In this document: positions 1-7,793 of the stretch, piece after piece
Position numbering within the stretch: position 1 is the stretch's first letter
How the letters are laid out: each line of letters begins with the position of its first letter
Assembly (NCBI RefSeq): GCF_008124525.1
Contig: NZ_VNHJ01000005.1
Coordinates: 1 to 64,000, forward strand
DNA length: 64,000 bases
Direction: 5' to 3'
Origin: Oceanicella actignis
GTDB lineage: Bacteria > Pseudomonadota > Alphaproteobacteria > Rhodobacterales > Rhodobacteraceae
Made by a program: the position numbers and the translations under genes
Notes under the pieces: generated by a model
Databases searched by the model: none
The model's input: only the letters and a program-made list of their open reading frames with translations
What the model was told of the DNA's origin: nothing

Positions 1-321
1 ATGGTGGTCAGCGACAACGGCACGGAGCTGACCAGCAACGCAATCCTGAAATGGCAGGAGGATCAGCAGGTCGAATGGCACTACATTGCGCCCGGCAAAC
101 CGATGCAGAACGGCTTCGTCGAAAGCTTCAATGGTCGTCTGCGGGACGAATGCCTCAACGAGCACCTGTTTGCCAACCTGCGCCATGCCCGCCATTTGAT
201 TGCGGCTTGGCGCGACGACTACAACCATCACCGCCCCCATTCGAGCCTCGACGGGCTCACCCCGCGGGAGTATCACAAACGGTCAAGAGAGGACCAAACC
301 CTGAACAGAGCTAACGCTTAA
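1..321 (+). CDS. IS3-family transposase, C-terminal part (integrase core)
   Basis: This is the C-terminal 106 residues of an IS3-type OrfB transposase. The rest lies upstream of the window, so the apparent start at base 1 is not the true start. It shows the second and third residues of the DDE triad of retroviral-type integrase folds: Asp in SDNGTEL near the start and Glu in [17 protein letters not shown]. The family C-terminus ([19 protein letters not shown]) is also present. It would catalyse strand transfer during transposition. Nothing in the visible part looks degraded, so the element may be active if its missing part is intact. Confidence 0.9.
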   Translation: MVVSDNGTELTSNAILKWQEDQQVEWHYIAPGKPMQNGFVESFNGRLRDECLNEHLFANLRHARHLIAAWRDDYNHHRPHSSLDGLTPREYHKRSREDQTLNRANA

Positions 322-347
322 ACGCGGACTCTAAGGGGAGCAGGTCA
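1..347 (+). mobile_element. Right end of an IS3-family insertion sequence
   Basis: The window opens inside an IS3-family element whose left part lies outside. The transposase frame ends at 321. About 26 bases later the terminal sequence GGGGAGCAGGTCA (335-347) reads, on the other strand, as TGACCTGCTCCCC, a terminus typical of IS3-type elements. The boundary at 347/348 is where the arsenite oxidase reading frame on the opposite strand stops resembling its family: it runs through ARIHN and then into IS sequence. The target duplication and left end cannot be seen, so the insertion cannot be fully delimited. Confidence 0.8.
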
Positions 348-948
348 GGTTGTGGATGCGCGCGTTCTTGACCTTCATCGCCCCGAAATAGAGCTTGCCC
401 GTGCCCCATGTGTTCTCGTAGCCGCCCGCCGAGCCGCCGTGGTCGAACATGGAGACCACCAGGTCGTCCTCCGAACCTTCGGTGATCACCCGCGCCGTCA
501 CGCGCGCCACCAGATCGAGCGCATCGTCCCAGCTGGTGGGCTGCCAGGTGCCGTTGCGCCACACCAGCGGATCGGTCAGGCGCTGCTGCTGCGAGCCGGT
601 GATCCTGGAGGGGCGGTTTTCCGCCATGCGCGCGCCGCGGATCGAGCCGAGGCCCGAGTTGACCACGCAGTTGGAGTCCGGCTTGACCACCAGATGCACG
701 TCGCGGCCGTTCTGCTTGACGATGTTGTACATCGAGGGCGCGTACCACGCCTCGGTCTCGATGTCCTGCTGTCGGCCAAGATCGACGCCGAACTTGTTCT
801 CGTGCGGCGCCGGGCCGCCCTGCTTGTTGATCGGCCAGGTGTAGGCCTTGTAGCCGCAGCCGACGATGCAGTAGCGGCAGACGACGTTGAATTCCTGCGC
901 ATCGGCGGGGATGATCGGCAGGCGGTCGGTTTGTCTCTTGTAAGCCAT
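331..948 (-). pseudogene. aioA: Arsenite oxidase large subunit AioA, truncated by IS insertion
   Basis: This is the N-terminal fragment of the molybdopterin subunit of arsenite oxidase. It keeps about 200 native codons followed by LTCSP-stop read from the IS end; family members are about 825 residues. The [3Fe-4S] motif C24-x2-C27-x3-C31 (CRYCIVGC) is intact, and WGTGKLYFGAMKVKNARIHN matches the family up to the break at 348. A GGGAGG Shine-Dalgarno sequence sits just before ATG 948, and the gene starts 15 bases after the aioB stop. Most of the Mo-bis-MGD fold is missing, so this fragment cannot be an active oxidase. The remainder may lie beyond the left edge, separated by the IS. Confidence 0.88.
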
Positions 949-962
949 CCTTCTGACCTCCC

Positions 963-1487
963 TTACGACTCGAGCACGTTGGACAGGCGGCCGTAGATCA
1001 GCTCGTCGACGCCCTCGGCGTAGATGTCGCCCTTGTCGTCCACGCGCAGAAGGAACTGCGGCAGGTTCTGCGTCGCGTGGCCCCAGATCTGCTGGCCGCC
1101 CGCCTCGCAGTCGAAGCGCGAGTGATGGCCGGGGCAGTTCAGGGTCTTGTCCTCGGCGTTGTAGGTCATCGGCCAGCCCTTGTGCGGGCACAGCACCGAG
1201 AAGGCGACGATGTCGCCGTCGGGGCCCACGCCGCCCTCGACCGGCTGGCCGAGCTTGAGCAGCACGCCCGGGCTGTCGGGGTCGGGATAGGCGATGTCCA
1301 TCGGTTCGTTGACCGCCAGGTCGGCGATGTTGGCCAACCGGTTCGACGGGTAGTCGATCCGCGCCAGAGACCGCGCCTGAGCCTGCTTGGCGGGCAGAAC
1401 GGTTGCGGCGGCGGCGCCGGTCGCGCCGACGATGCTGCCGCGCAGGAACTGGCGTCGGCCGACATCGACCAAACGTTTGCACTTCAT
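963..1487 (-). CDS. aioB: Arsenite oxidase small (Rieske) subunit AioB
   Basis: A 174-residue Rieske [2Fe-2S] subunit that passes electrons from AioA towards cytochrome c in the periplasm. An N-terminal twin-arginine signal (RRQFLRGS, residues 11-18) precedes a hydrophobic stretch, consistent with Tat export of the folded AioBA dimer. Cluster ligands are C100-P-H102 and C118-P-G-H121. The disulfide cysteines that flank the cluster in some Rieske proteins are absent (KGW and PGH instead), as reported for several alphaproteobacterial AioB proteins. ATG 1487 is chosen over the upstream in-frame ATG because GGGAGGAA precedes it and the Tat motif follows at the right distance. With aioA broken downstream, this subunit probably has no partner. 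Confidence 0.93.
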   Translation of the reverse strand: MKCKRLVDVGRRQFLRGSIVGATGAAAATVLPAKQAQARSLARIDYPSNRLANIADLAVNEPMDIAYPDPDSPGVLLKLGQPVEGGVGPDGDIVAFSVLCPHKGWPMTYNAEDKTLNCPGHHSRFDCEAGGQQIWGHATQNLPQFLLRVDDKGDIYAEGVDELIYGRLSNVLES

Positions 1488-1601
1488 GGCGGGTTCCTCC
1501 CATTGCTTCGGTCCCGCAAGCCTATCGCAAAGGCGGCGGCCGAGAAGGCGCGGGAAGGGCCCGTTTCCGTGCGACAAGATTTTGAAATGAAACCATTATT
1601 T

Positions 1602-1627
1602 GCCATGTTCGGATTTCCGGACATGGC
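1602..1627. promoter_or_regulatory. Inverted repeat between aioR and aioB
   Basis: Two 11-base arms, GCCATGTTCGG (1602-1612) and CCGGACATGGC (1617-1627), are separated by ATTT and differ at one position that would be a G-U pair in RNA. The repeat lies 8 bases past the aioR stop and about 115 bases upstream of the aioB start. No T-run follows on the transcribed strand, so a simple intrinsic terminator is less likely. The position would suit an activator site for AioR, but this is inferred. I found no GG-N10-GC (-24/-12) element in 1488-1635; the closest, near 1527-1541, has 11-base spacing. Confidence 0.5.
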
Positions 1628-1635
1628 GCGGGCCG

Positions 1636-2853
1636 CTACAGGCCCAGCTTGCGCATCTTTTCCCACAGCGTCGTGCGGGAAACGCCCAGAATGGCGGCGG
1701 CCTCGCCCACGCACCCGTCGGTGCGCGCCAGCGCGCGCAGGATCTGCCGCCGCTCGGCGCGCTCGCGCGCTTCGGTCAGCGTTTCGACCTGGTCGGGCTG
1801 GGCGTAGAGTTCGGGGAACAGGTCGGCGGGGCCGATCCACTCGGCCGCGGCGGCCTCGACCGCGCGGCGCAGCCGCGCGCGCAGCTCGCGCCCGTTGCCG
1901 GGCCAGTCGTGATCGCGGATGGCGGCCAGCGCCAGCTCGGACAGGCCGCGCAACGGGGTCTCGCGCCGGCGGTTGAGGGCCTCGAACATGCGCCCGGCCA
2001 GCCAGACCGCGTCTTCGGGCCGCCGGGCAAGGGGCGGCACGACGATTTCGCGCCCGGCCAGCGCATAGAACAGATCGGCGCGAAAGGCGCCCGCCTCGAC
2101 CTTCTCTTCGATGCGCGCGCCGCAGGCGGCGACCAGGCGCAGCGGCGCCGTGCGCAAGGCGTCGAGCAGGCGCGCCTGCGCGTCGGCGTCCAGGCGCCCG
2201 ACCCCGTTGACGAACAGCGTCCCCTCGCCGGCGCAGGCGATCGCGTCGTCAAGCTCGGCGACGCCGGGCGGCGCGCGCATCGCGTCGAGCGGGACGAAGG
2301 GCGCGGCGCGGCGCTCGGACCGGGCATGGATCGCCTGCGCGATCCGCCCCTTGCCCAGACCCGGCGCGCCGCGGATCAGCAGCGGATCGTCGCCCGAGGC
2401 CAGCTTCGACAGCTCCGCCTCGATCTGGCGCGCCTGCGCCGACACGCCGATGCGGGGCTGGGGGTCCTTGGCCTCTGCGGGGCGCAGGATCAGCGCCAGC
2501 CGCGCCAGGAAGTCGGCCATCTCGAACGGTTTGGTCAGATAGTCGCCCGCCCCGGCCTTGAGCAGGCGCACCGCCTGGTCGATGTCGCCCTGGCCGGTGA
2601 TGAACAGGAAAGGCGGCGGCGCGGCGCGTTGCGATACGGTATGGAAGATCTGCTCGCCGCTGCCGTCGGGCAGGCGGATGTCGCAGATCACGGCATCGAC
2701 CGGCTTGCGCGGCGTGCGCACCGCCGCCACGCCGCGCACGGCCTGGCGCACCCAGGTCACCTCGGCGCCCTCCAGTTCCAGCCGCTGGGTCAGCGAGCCG
2801 CCCATGAAGGCGTCGTCCTCGATTAGCACAAGATAGCGCCCGCTCAGCGTCAT
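1636..2853 (-). CDS. aioR: Response regulator AioR (NtrC-like, lacking GAFTGA)
   Basis: A 405-residue regulator with three parts: receiver domain (about 5-120; acidic pocket E12-D13-D14, phospho-acceptor D58, K108), AAA+ domain (about 135-340) and C-terminal Fis-type helix-turn-helix (about 365-405). It is the expected partner of AioS and activator of aioBA. The AAA+ domain is unusual. Walker A is GAPGLGK (162-168). The segment between PFVPLD and GEGTLF is only about 20 residues, where sigma-54 activators have about 45-50 including the GAFTGA loop. The Walker B acidic pair is replaced by VNGV (215-218), although FRADLFYAL and WPGNGREL remain. This suggests it does not act through sigma-54. 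It overlaps aioS by ATGA. Confidence 0.88.
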   Translation of the reverse strand: MTLSGRYLVLIEDDAFMGGSLTQRLELEGAEVTWVRQAVRGVAAVRTPRKPVDAVICDIRLPDGSGEQIFHTVSQRAAPPPFLFITGQGDIDQAVRLLKAGAGDYLTKPFEMADFLARLALILRPAEAKDPQPRIGVSAQARQIEAELSKLASGDDPLLIRGAPGLGKGRIAQAIHARSERRAAPFVPLDAMRAPPGVAELDDAIACAGEGTLFVNGVGRLDADAQARLLDALRTAPLRLVAACGARIEEKVEAGAFRADLFYALAGREIVVPPLARRPEDAVWLAGRMFEALNRRRETPLRGLSELALAAIRDHDWPGNGRELRARLRRAVEAAAAEWIGPADLFPELYAQPDQVETLTEARERAERRQILRALARTDGCVGEAAAILGVSRTTLWEKMRKLGL

Positions 2854-4259
2854 GCCTCGGCCCTCGCCGGCAGCCGGATCTCGATCACGGTGCGCCCGTC
2901 CATGCGCGCGCAGTCGATCGCGCCGCCCAGCCCGCGCGTCAGCTCGCGCACCAGGCGCAGCCCGACGCCGCCCCCGGGCTCGAGCGGCGCCTCGGACATC
3001 AGCCGCGCCCGCGCCGCATCGGACAGGCCCGGGCCGTCATCGCCGATGCGCAGCGTCAGCGCCGCGCCGTCCGCCTCGGCGCTCAGCTCCACCACGCCCC
3101 CTTGCGGCGCCGCGGCGGCGGCGTTCAGCAGAAGGTTCAGCGCGATCTGCCGGACGGGCGCCGAGGGAAACGCCGCCAGGTCGCGCTCGTCGCCCTCGAC
3201 CCGCCATTCGAGGCGCTGCGCGCGCCGCCGGGCCTCGGGCGAGAACAGCACCCGCAGATCCTCGAAATCGGCCCGCGACAAGGGGCGGCCGGCGCGGTCG
3301 AGGCGGTGCTCGTCCAGCATCGCGCGGCTCACGTCGCGAAGGTGCCGAAGGCCGCGGTCGAGCAGCTCGGCCGACTGGCGCACCACCTCGGGACGGTCGG
3401 CGTAGGCGCGGATCGTGTCGGCGGCGTTGAGCAGCCCGCCCAGCGGGTTGTTGATCTCGTGCGCCAGCGACGAGGACAGCCGCCCGAGGCTGACGAAGCG
3501 CTCGCGCTCGGCCAGGCGCCGCTCGGCCTGCGCGCGCGCCTCGATGGCGCCGGTCATGGCGTTGAAGTTGCGCAGCAGCCGCGCAAGCACGTTGTCCGAG
3601 CGGGGGATCATGCGCTCGGGGATCGGGCGGGGCGCGTCGCCCGCCTCGCCCATGTGCCGGGCCAGCAGCTCGACCGGCCGCAGCAGCCGCGCCACCGCCA
3701 GATACCCCGCCAGCACCAGCAGCGCCGTCGCCGCCCCGTTCCCGGCCAGAAGCGCAAGCGTCGCCCGCCTGCGTTCGGCCGCAAGGTCGCTGACGTCCAG
3801 CTCGGTCACGATCCGCCCGACGCGGCGGCCCTGATATTCGAGCGGGGCGGCGATGCGCACCACCTCCTCGGCCCCGTCGGCGCTCACCGACCCAAGGGGC
3901 GAGGCCCCCTCGGCGAAGCGGGCGAGGGCGCTGCCCACCGGCGCGCGCAGCGGATCGGTCGCGGCCAGCACGCGGCCCTCGTCGTCGGCGACGACGGTGA
4001 AGCGTATGCGCCCCGCGCCGCGCGCGCGGTCGAGCGTGTCATAGACCTCCCACACATCCTTGTGCAGAACGAACGGCCCCAGCGCCACCGCCAGACCTTC
4101 GACATGCAGGCGCGCGATTTCCTGCAGACGGGCGTCCTGCAGCCGCCCGAGCGTCGCCAGCACCTGCTGCGAGGCCGCCAGCCCGAGCAGGATCATCAGC
4201 CCCGCCGCGGCGGCGCCGACGCGCACGGTGATCGGCCATGAGCGCGGATCGGCGCGCAT
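2850..4259 (-). CDS. aioS: Sensor histidine kinase AioS
   Basis: A 469-residue membrane sensor kinase. TM1 is at about 12-35, a periplasmic sensor region spans about 36-165, and TM2 is at about 167-190. A HAMP-like linker follows, then the dimerisation/phosphoacceptor helix with H267 in SLAHEINNPLGG, then the ATPase domain with an N-box (NLLLNAAAAAP) and GDDGPGL. It should phosphorylate AioR in response to arsenite presented by AioX. It starts three bases after the aioX stop and overlaps aioR by ATGA, so the three genes are probably translated together. The assignment rests on gene order and on the AioX and AioB neighbours; the kinase alone would be generic. Confidence 0.87.
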   Translation of the reverse strand: MRADPRSWPITVRVGAAAAGLMILLGLAASQQVLATLGRLQDARLQEIARLHVEGLAVALGPFVLHKDVWEVYDTLDRARGAGRIRFTVVADDEGRVLAATDPLRAPVGSALARFAEGASPLGSVSADGAEEVVRIAAPLEYQGRRVGRIVTELDVSDLAAERRRATLALLAGNGAATALLVLAGYLAVARLLRPVELLARHMGEAGDAPRPIPERMIPRSDNVLARLLRNFNAMTGAIEARAQAERRLAERERFVSLGRLSSSLAHEINNPLGGLLNAADTIRAYADRPEVVRQSAELLDRGLRHLRDVSRAMLDEHRLDRAGRPLSRADFEDLRVLFSPEARRRAQRLEWRVEGDERDLAAFPSAPVRQIALNLLLNAAAAAPQGGVVELSAEADGAALTLRIGDDGPGLSDAARARLMSEAPLEPGGGVGLRLVRELTRGLGGAIDCARMDGRTVIEIRLPARAEA

Positions 4260-4262
4260 CGC

Positions 4263-5108
4263 TCAGCGCCCTTGCAGCGCGGCCATGCGCGCGGCGATGC
4301 CGTCGAACAGCGACGGGTCCGCGGGCGCGATGCGGTCCAGATGCAAGAGCGCCAGCGCCTCGCGCCCCGCCGGGTCGGCGTCGAGGCCGCGCAGCGCCCG
4401 CGCGAAGGCCCGCATCCCGGGCTCGGCCATGCGGTCGGCGCGCGCGGCGAAGGGCGGAAAGCCCAGCCATTCCGAGCGCGCGACGACCCGCGTGCGCGCG
4501 GTCAGCGTCGGCTCGACCTGGGCGAGCGTCTCCCACACATAGCCGTCCACGCTGCCCGAGCGCGTCAGCCCGCCGGCCACGGCGCGCACCACATTGCGGT
4601 GGCCGTAGGTGAAGATCGTGCGGGCGAAAAAGCTTTCGGGCGTCTCGTTCATCCGCGCCAGATCCGAGGCGGTGACCAGGTAGCCCGAGTTGCTGTCCGG
4701 GTCCGAGAAGGCGTGCAGCCCGCCGCGCAGATCGGCCAGGCCGGCGGCCGGGTCGTCGGCGCGCGCGATCAGATAGGACTGATAGAGCGGCCGGCCGCGC
4801 CACACCGGGACGCCCAGCAGCGCCAGCGCGTCGCGGTGCTGCAGATACGGATAGCCGCAGATCCACGCAGCATCGACCGATCCGTCCAGGATCGAGGCGG
4901 TGATCTCCTGATAGGTCCGCCGCTGGATCAGCTCGACCGGCTCGCCCAGGGCCCCCGACAGGGCGAAGCGCAGGCGGTCGATCACCGCCGCGTCATTGTC
5001 CAGAAAGACCGGCGTCAGGCCCAGCCGGAACGGCTCGCCCGCACGCGCCGCCAGGGGCGCGGCGATCGCGGCCAGCGCCGTCTGCGCCAGAAAGCGCCGT
5101 CTGTCCAT
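4263..5108 (-). CDS. aioX: Periplasmic arsenite-binding protein AioX
   Basis: A 281-residue periplasmic binding protein of the phosphonate/phosphate (PhnD-like) type. It starts MDRRRFLAQTALAAIAAPLAARA, a Tat/Sec-like signal with likely cleavage after about residue 23. Known AioX proteins bind As(III) and present it to the sensor kinase; a conserved cysteine is essential in the studied homologue. C84 in AAWICGYPYLQH is the best candidate here, with C84 followed by GYP. ATG 5108 is preferred over an upstream in-frame ATG (5174) because the signal peptide then begins at residue 1. The position just ahead of aioS-aioR-aioB-aioA is the classical one. Confidence 0.88.
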   Translation of the reverse strand: MDRRRFLAQTALAAIAAPLAARAGEPFRLGLTPVFLDNDAAVIDRLRFALSGALGEPVELIQRRTYQEITASILDGSVDAAWICGYPYLQHRDALALLGVPVWRGRPLYQSYLIARADDPAAGLADLRGGLHAFSDPDSNSGYLVTASDLARMNETPESFFARTIFTYGHRNVVRAVAGGLTRSGSVDGYVWETLAQVEPTLTARTRVVARSEWLGFPPFAARADRMAEPGMRAFARALRGLDADPAGREALALLHLDRIAPADPSLFDGIAARMAALQGR

Positions 5109-5230
5109 GCTCTCGATCCCTTTCCGAGGCGCCAGCTTGAACCAGCGCCGCGTCATGGGCAGGAAACGGGGCAAGGACCGGGGGCGGGAAACGGCCGCGC
5201 GCCGCCGGGTCCGGGCCCGCGGCGCGCCTT

Positions 5231-6016
5231 TCAGACGGCGGGGGCGGGCGCGCCGCGCGCGCCAAGGTTCAGCCCGATCGACGCCTCGAGCAGCTGGCGC
5301 GTGTAGGGGTGGCGCGGCTGAAGGCGGCGCATGGTCTCGACGTCGAGGATCTCAACGATCTCGCCCGTGCGCATGACCGCCGTCGTCTGGCACAGATGCC
5401 CGACCACGCCCAGATCGTGCGAGACCATCAGATAGGTCAGGCCGCGTTCGGCGCGCAGATCGGACAGAAGGTTCAGGATCTCGGCCTGCACCGACACGTC
5501 CAGCGCCGAGGTCGGCTCGTCCAGCAGCAGGATGCGCGGCTCGGGCGCCAGCGCCCGCGCGATGGCGACGCGCTGGCGCTGTCCGCCCGAAAGCTGGTGC
5601 GGGTAGCGAAAGCGGAACCCGCGGCCCAGCCCCACATCCGAAAGCAGCCGCTCGATGCGCGCGTCGATGTCGCGAAACCCATGCAGCCACAGCACCTCGG
5701 ACAGCATCCGGTCGACCGTATGCCGCGGATGCAGCGAGGCGTAGGGGTCCTGGAACACCATCTGCACGGCGCGGTGGAAGGCGCGGTCGCGCCTGGCGCC
5801 CTGCAGGCTCTCGCCCTCGACGGCGATGCGCCCGCTCCAGGTCGGGATCAGCCCGGCGATGGCGCGCAGGATGGTGGACTTGCCCGAGCCGGACTCGCCC
5901 ACGAGGCCGAAGCTTGCGCCCCGGGGGATGGACAGCGCGGCGCCGCGCACGGCCTCGGCGCGGTCGGGGCCGGCGCCGAACCATACGGTCAGGTTCTCGA
6001 TCTCTATCGCGTTCAT
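5231..6016 (-). CDS. Peptide ABC transporter ATP-binding protein (DppF/OppF type)
   Basis: A 261-residue ABC ATPase and the last gene of the peptide-transport operon. It contains Walker A GESGSGKST, signature LSGGQRQR, Walker B ILLLDEPTSALD, a Q-loop in MVFQDPYASL and the switch His in MVSHDLGVV. Such proteins pair with a DppD-like ATPase to energise uptake. It is slightly short for the family (usually about 270-330), lacking much of the C-terminal oligopeptide-binding extension. The start ATG overlaps the preceding gene stop (ATGA at 6013-6016). About 120 non-coding bases separate it from aioX, which probably has its own promoter there. Confidence 0.92.
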   Translation of the reverse strand: MNAIEIENLTVWFGAGPDRAEAVRGAALSIPRGASFGLVGESGSGKSTILRAIAGLIPTWSGRIAVEGESLQGARRDRAFHRAVQMVFQDPYASLHPRHTVDRMLSEVLWLHGFRDIDARIERLLSDVGLGRGFRFRYPHQLSGGQRQRVAIARALAPEPRILLLDEPTSALDVSVQAEILNLLSDLRAERGLTYLMVSHDLGVVGHLCQTTAVMRTGEIVEILDVETMRRLQPRHPYTRQLLEASIGLNLGARGAPAPAV

Positions 6017-6876
6017 AGAAGGGCGCTCACCGATGGGGCCTCGCGCCAGGCCGGGTCGCGTTCAAGCACCGCCAGGCGCGGGCGCGGGCGCAGAAGGTCG
6101 GGCGCCGAGTTCAGAAGCCCGATCGTGTAGGGGTGCCGGGCCTCGTGCAGCTTGCCGCCCTCGCACACCTCGACGATGCGCCCGGCATACATGATGAGGA
6201 TGCGGTCGCAGAACCTGGCGACAAGGTTCAGGTCGTGGCTGATGAAGATCAGCCCCATGCCGCGCCCGGACACCAGCTTGTCCATGATCTGCAGCACCTG
6301 CAGGCGCACCGACACGTCCAGCGCCGAGGTCGGCTCGTCGGCGATCAGGATCTCGGGGCCCGGCGCCAGCATCATGGCGATCATCGCCCGCTGGCCCATC
6401 CCGCCCGAGATCTCGTGCGGGTAAAGGTCATAGACGCGCTCGGGATCGCGGATCGCCACCTCGTCCAGCATTTCGAGCGCGCGCATCCGCGCCGCCTTGC
6501 GGCCGATGGGGGCGTGGGCGCGCAGGGCCTCGGCGATCTGCTCGCCCACGGTCATCACCGGGTTGAGCGAGAATTTGGGGTCCTGCATGATCATCGCCGC
6601 CCGCCCGCCGCGCAGCGCGCGCATGCGCCGCTCGGAGACGCGCAGGATGTCCTCGCCCTTCATCAGCATGCGGTCGGCCGAGATCGTTCCCGGCCGCCGG
6701 ATCAGCCGCAGAACCGCGCGGCCGGTCATCGACTTGCCCGAGCCCGACTCGCCCACGATGCCCAGGCGCTCGCGCCCCAGGCTGAACGAGATGCCGCGCA
6801 CGGCCTCGAACACGCCCGTGCGGGTGGGAAAGCGCACCCACAGGTTTTCGACGTCGAGAAGGTGCGGCTCGCTCAC
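6013..6876 (-). CDS. Peptide ABC transporter ATP-binding protein (DppD/OppD type)
   Basis: A 287-residue ABC ATPase with Walker A GESGSGKS, Q-loop MIMQDPKFSLNPVMT, signature SGGMGQRAMIAMML, Walker B ILIADEPTSALD and ISHDLNLV. The C-terminal HPYTIGLLNSAP segment is typical of the oligopeptide-transporter ATPase C-terminus. The start is GTG at 6876, inside a GTGA overlap with the stop of the upstream permease, with a GGAGAG Shine-Dalgarno sequence in the end of that gene. Longer in-frame extensions are read-through of the permease gene. The signature varies slightly (SGGMGQ rather than SGGQ/M-R-Q), as is common in DppD. Confidence 0.92.
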   Translation of the reverse strand: MSEPHLLDVENLWVRFPTRTGVFEAVRGISFSLGRERLGIVGESGSGKSMTGRAVLRLIRRPGTISADRMLMKGEDILRVSERRMRALRGGRAAMIMQDPKFSLNPVMTVGEQIAEALRAHAPIGRKAARMRALEMLDEVAIRDPERVYDLYPHEISGGMGQRAMIAMMLAPGPEILIADEPTSALDVSVRLQVLQIMDKLVSGRGMGLIFISHDLNLVARFCDRILIMYAGRIVEVCEGGKLHEARHPYTIGLLNSAPDLLRPRPRLAVLERDPAWREAPSVSALL

Positions 6877-7793
6877 CGGGCGCTCTCCTTCGGGTCGAAC
6901 ACGTCGCGCAGCCCGTCGCCGAGCAGGTTGAAGGCCAGCGACACGGTGAAGATCGCGATGCCGGGGATCGTGGCCACCCACCAGTGGTCGAGCAGGTATT
7001 TGCGCCCCTCCGAGATCATCGCGCCCCATTCGGGGCTTGGCGGCTGCGCGCCCAGTCCCAGAAAGCCCAGCCCCGCCGCCGTCAGGATGATGCCCGCCAT
7101 GTCCAGCGTCACGCGGATCACCAGCGACGAGACGCACAGCGGCCAGACATGGCGCGTGACGATGCGCGCCGGCCCCGCCCCCTGCAGGCGGATGGCGTGG
7201 ATGAAGTCCGAGTTGCGGATGGTCAGCGTCTCGGCCCGGGCGATGCGCGCATAGGGCGGCCATGCGGTCAGCGAGATGGCCAGCACCGCGTTCTCGATCC
7301 CCGCCCCCAGCGCCGCGACGAAGGCCAGCGCCAGGATCAGCCGCGGAAAGGCCAGGAAGATGTCGGTCAGCCGCATCAGCAGCACGTCGATCCAGCCGCC
7401 GGCATAGCCCGCCACCGTTCCGATCAGCAGCCCCAGCGCCGGCGCCACCAGCGCCACCAGCAGCACGATGTAGAGCGAGATGCGCGCGCCATGGAGCAGG
7501 CGCGAATAGATGTCCCGCCCGAGGCTGTCGGTGCCGAAGATGTGCCCCTCCCATCCCGGCGGCTTGAGCCGCTGCGCCAGGTCCTGCGCGAAGGGGTCAT
7601 GCGTGGCCAGCCACGGCGCCAGGATCGCGCAGACCGTCAGCAGGATCAGGATCGCCAGGCCGATCATCGCCAGCGTGTTCGCGCGCAGCTTGAGCCAGCC
7701 CTGATACCAGGCCGCCGCGCGCGCCTGCGCGCGCGAGGTCGGCTCTTCGGCCAGCAGCCACGCGCGCAGCCCGGGTCGCGTCGCGCCGCTCAT
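6873..7793 (-). CDS. Peptide ABC transporter permease (DppC type)
   Basis: A 306-residue inner-membrane permease. A cytoplasmic N-terminus is followed by TM1 (LAMIGLAILILLTVCAILAPWLA), the OppC-type N-terminal signature, and then the binding-protein-dependent transport domain. The EAA-like loop that contacts the ATPase reads RAETLTIRNSDFIHAIRLQGA. It forms the channel with the DppB-type permease. It starts at ATG 7793, overlapping the DppB-type gene by ATGA, and ends in the GTGA overlap with the DppD-type ATPase. Length and domain order are normal. Confidence 0.93.
   Translation of the reverse strand: MSGATRPGLRAWLLAEEPTSRAQARAAAWYQGWLKLRANTLAMIGLAILILLTVCAILAPWLATHDPFAQDLAQRLKPPGWEGHIFGTDSLGRDIYSRLLHGARISLYIVLLVALVAPALGLLIGTVAGYAGGWIDVLLMRLTDIFLAFPRLILALAFVAALGAGIENAVLAISLTAWPPYARIARAETLTIRNSDFIHAIRLQGAGPARIVTRHVWPLCVSSLVIRVTLDMAGIILTAAGLGFLGLGAQPPSPEWGAMISEGRKYLLDHWWVATIPGIAIFTVSLAFNLLGDGLRDVFDPKESAR

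Noticed and set aside
1488-1635. Sigma-54 promoter for aioB
   Set aside because: The best GG...GC pair on the minus strand (about 1527-1541) has 11 rather than 10 bases between the dinucleotides, and AioR lacks GAFTGA.
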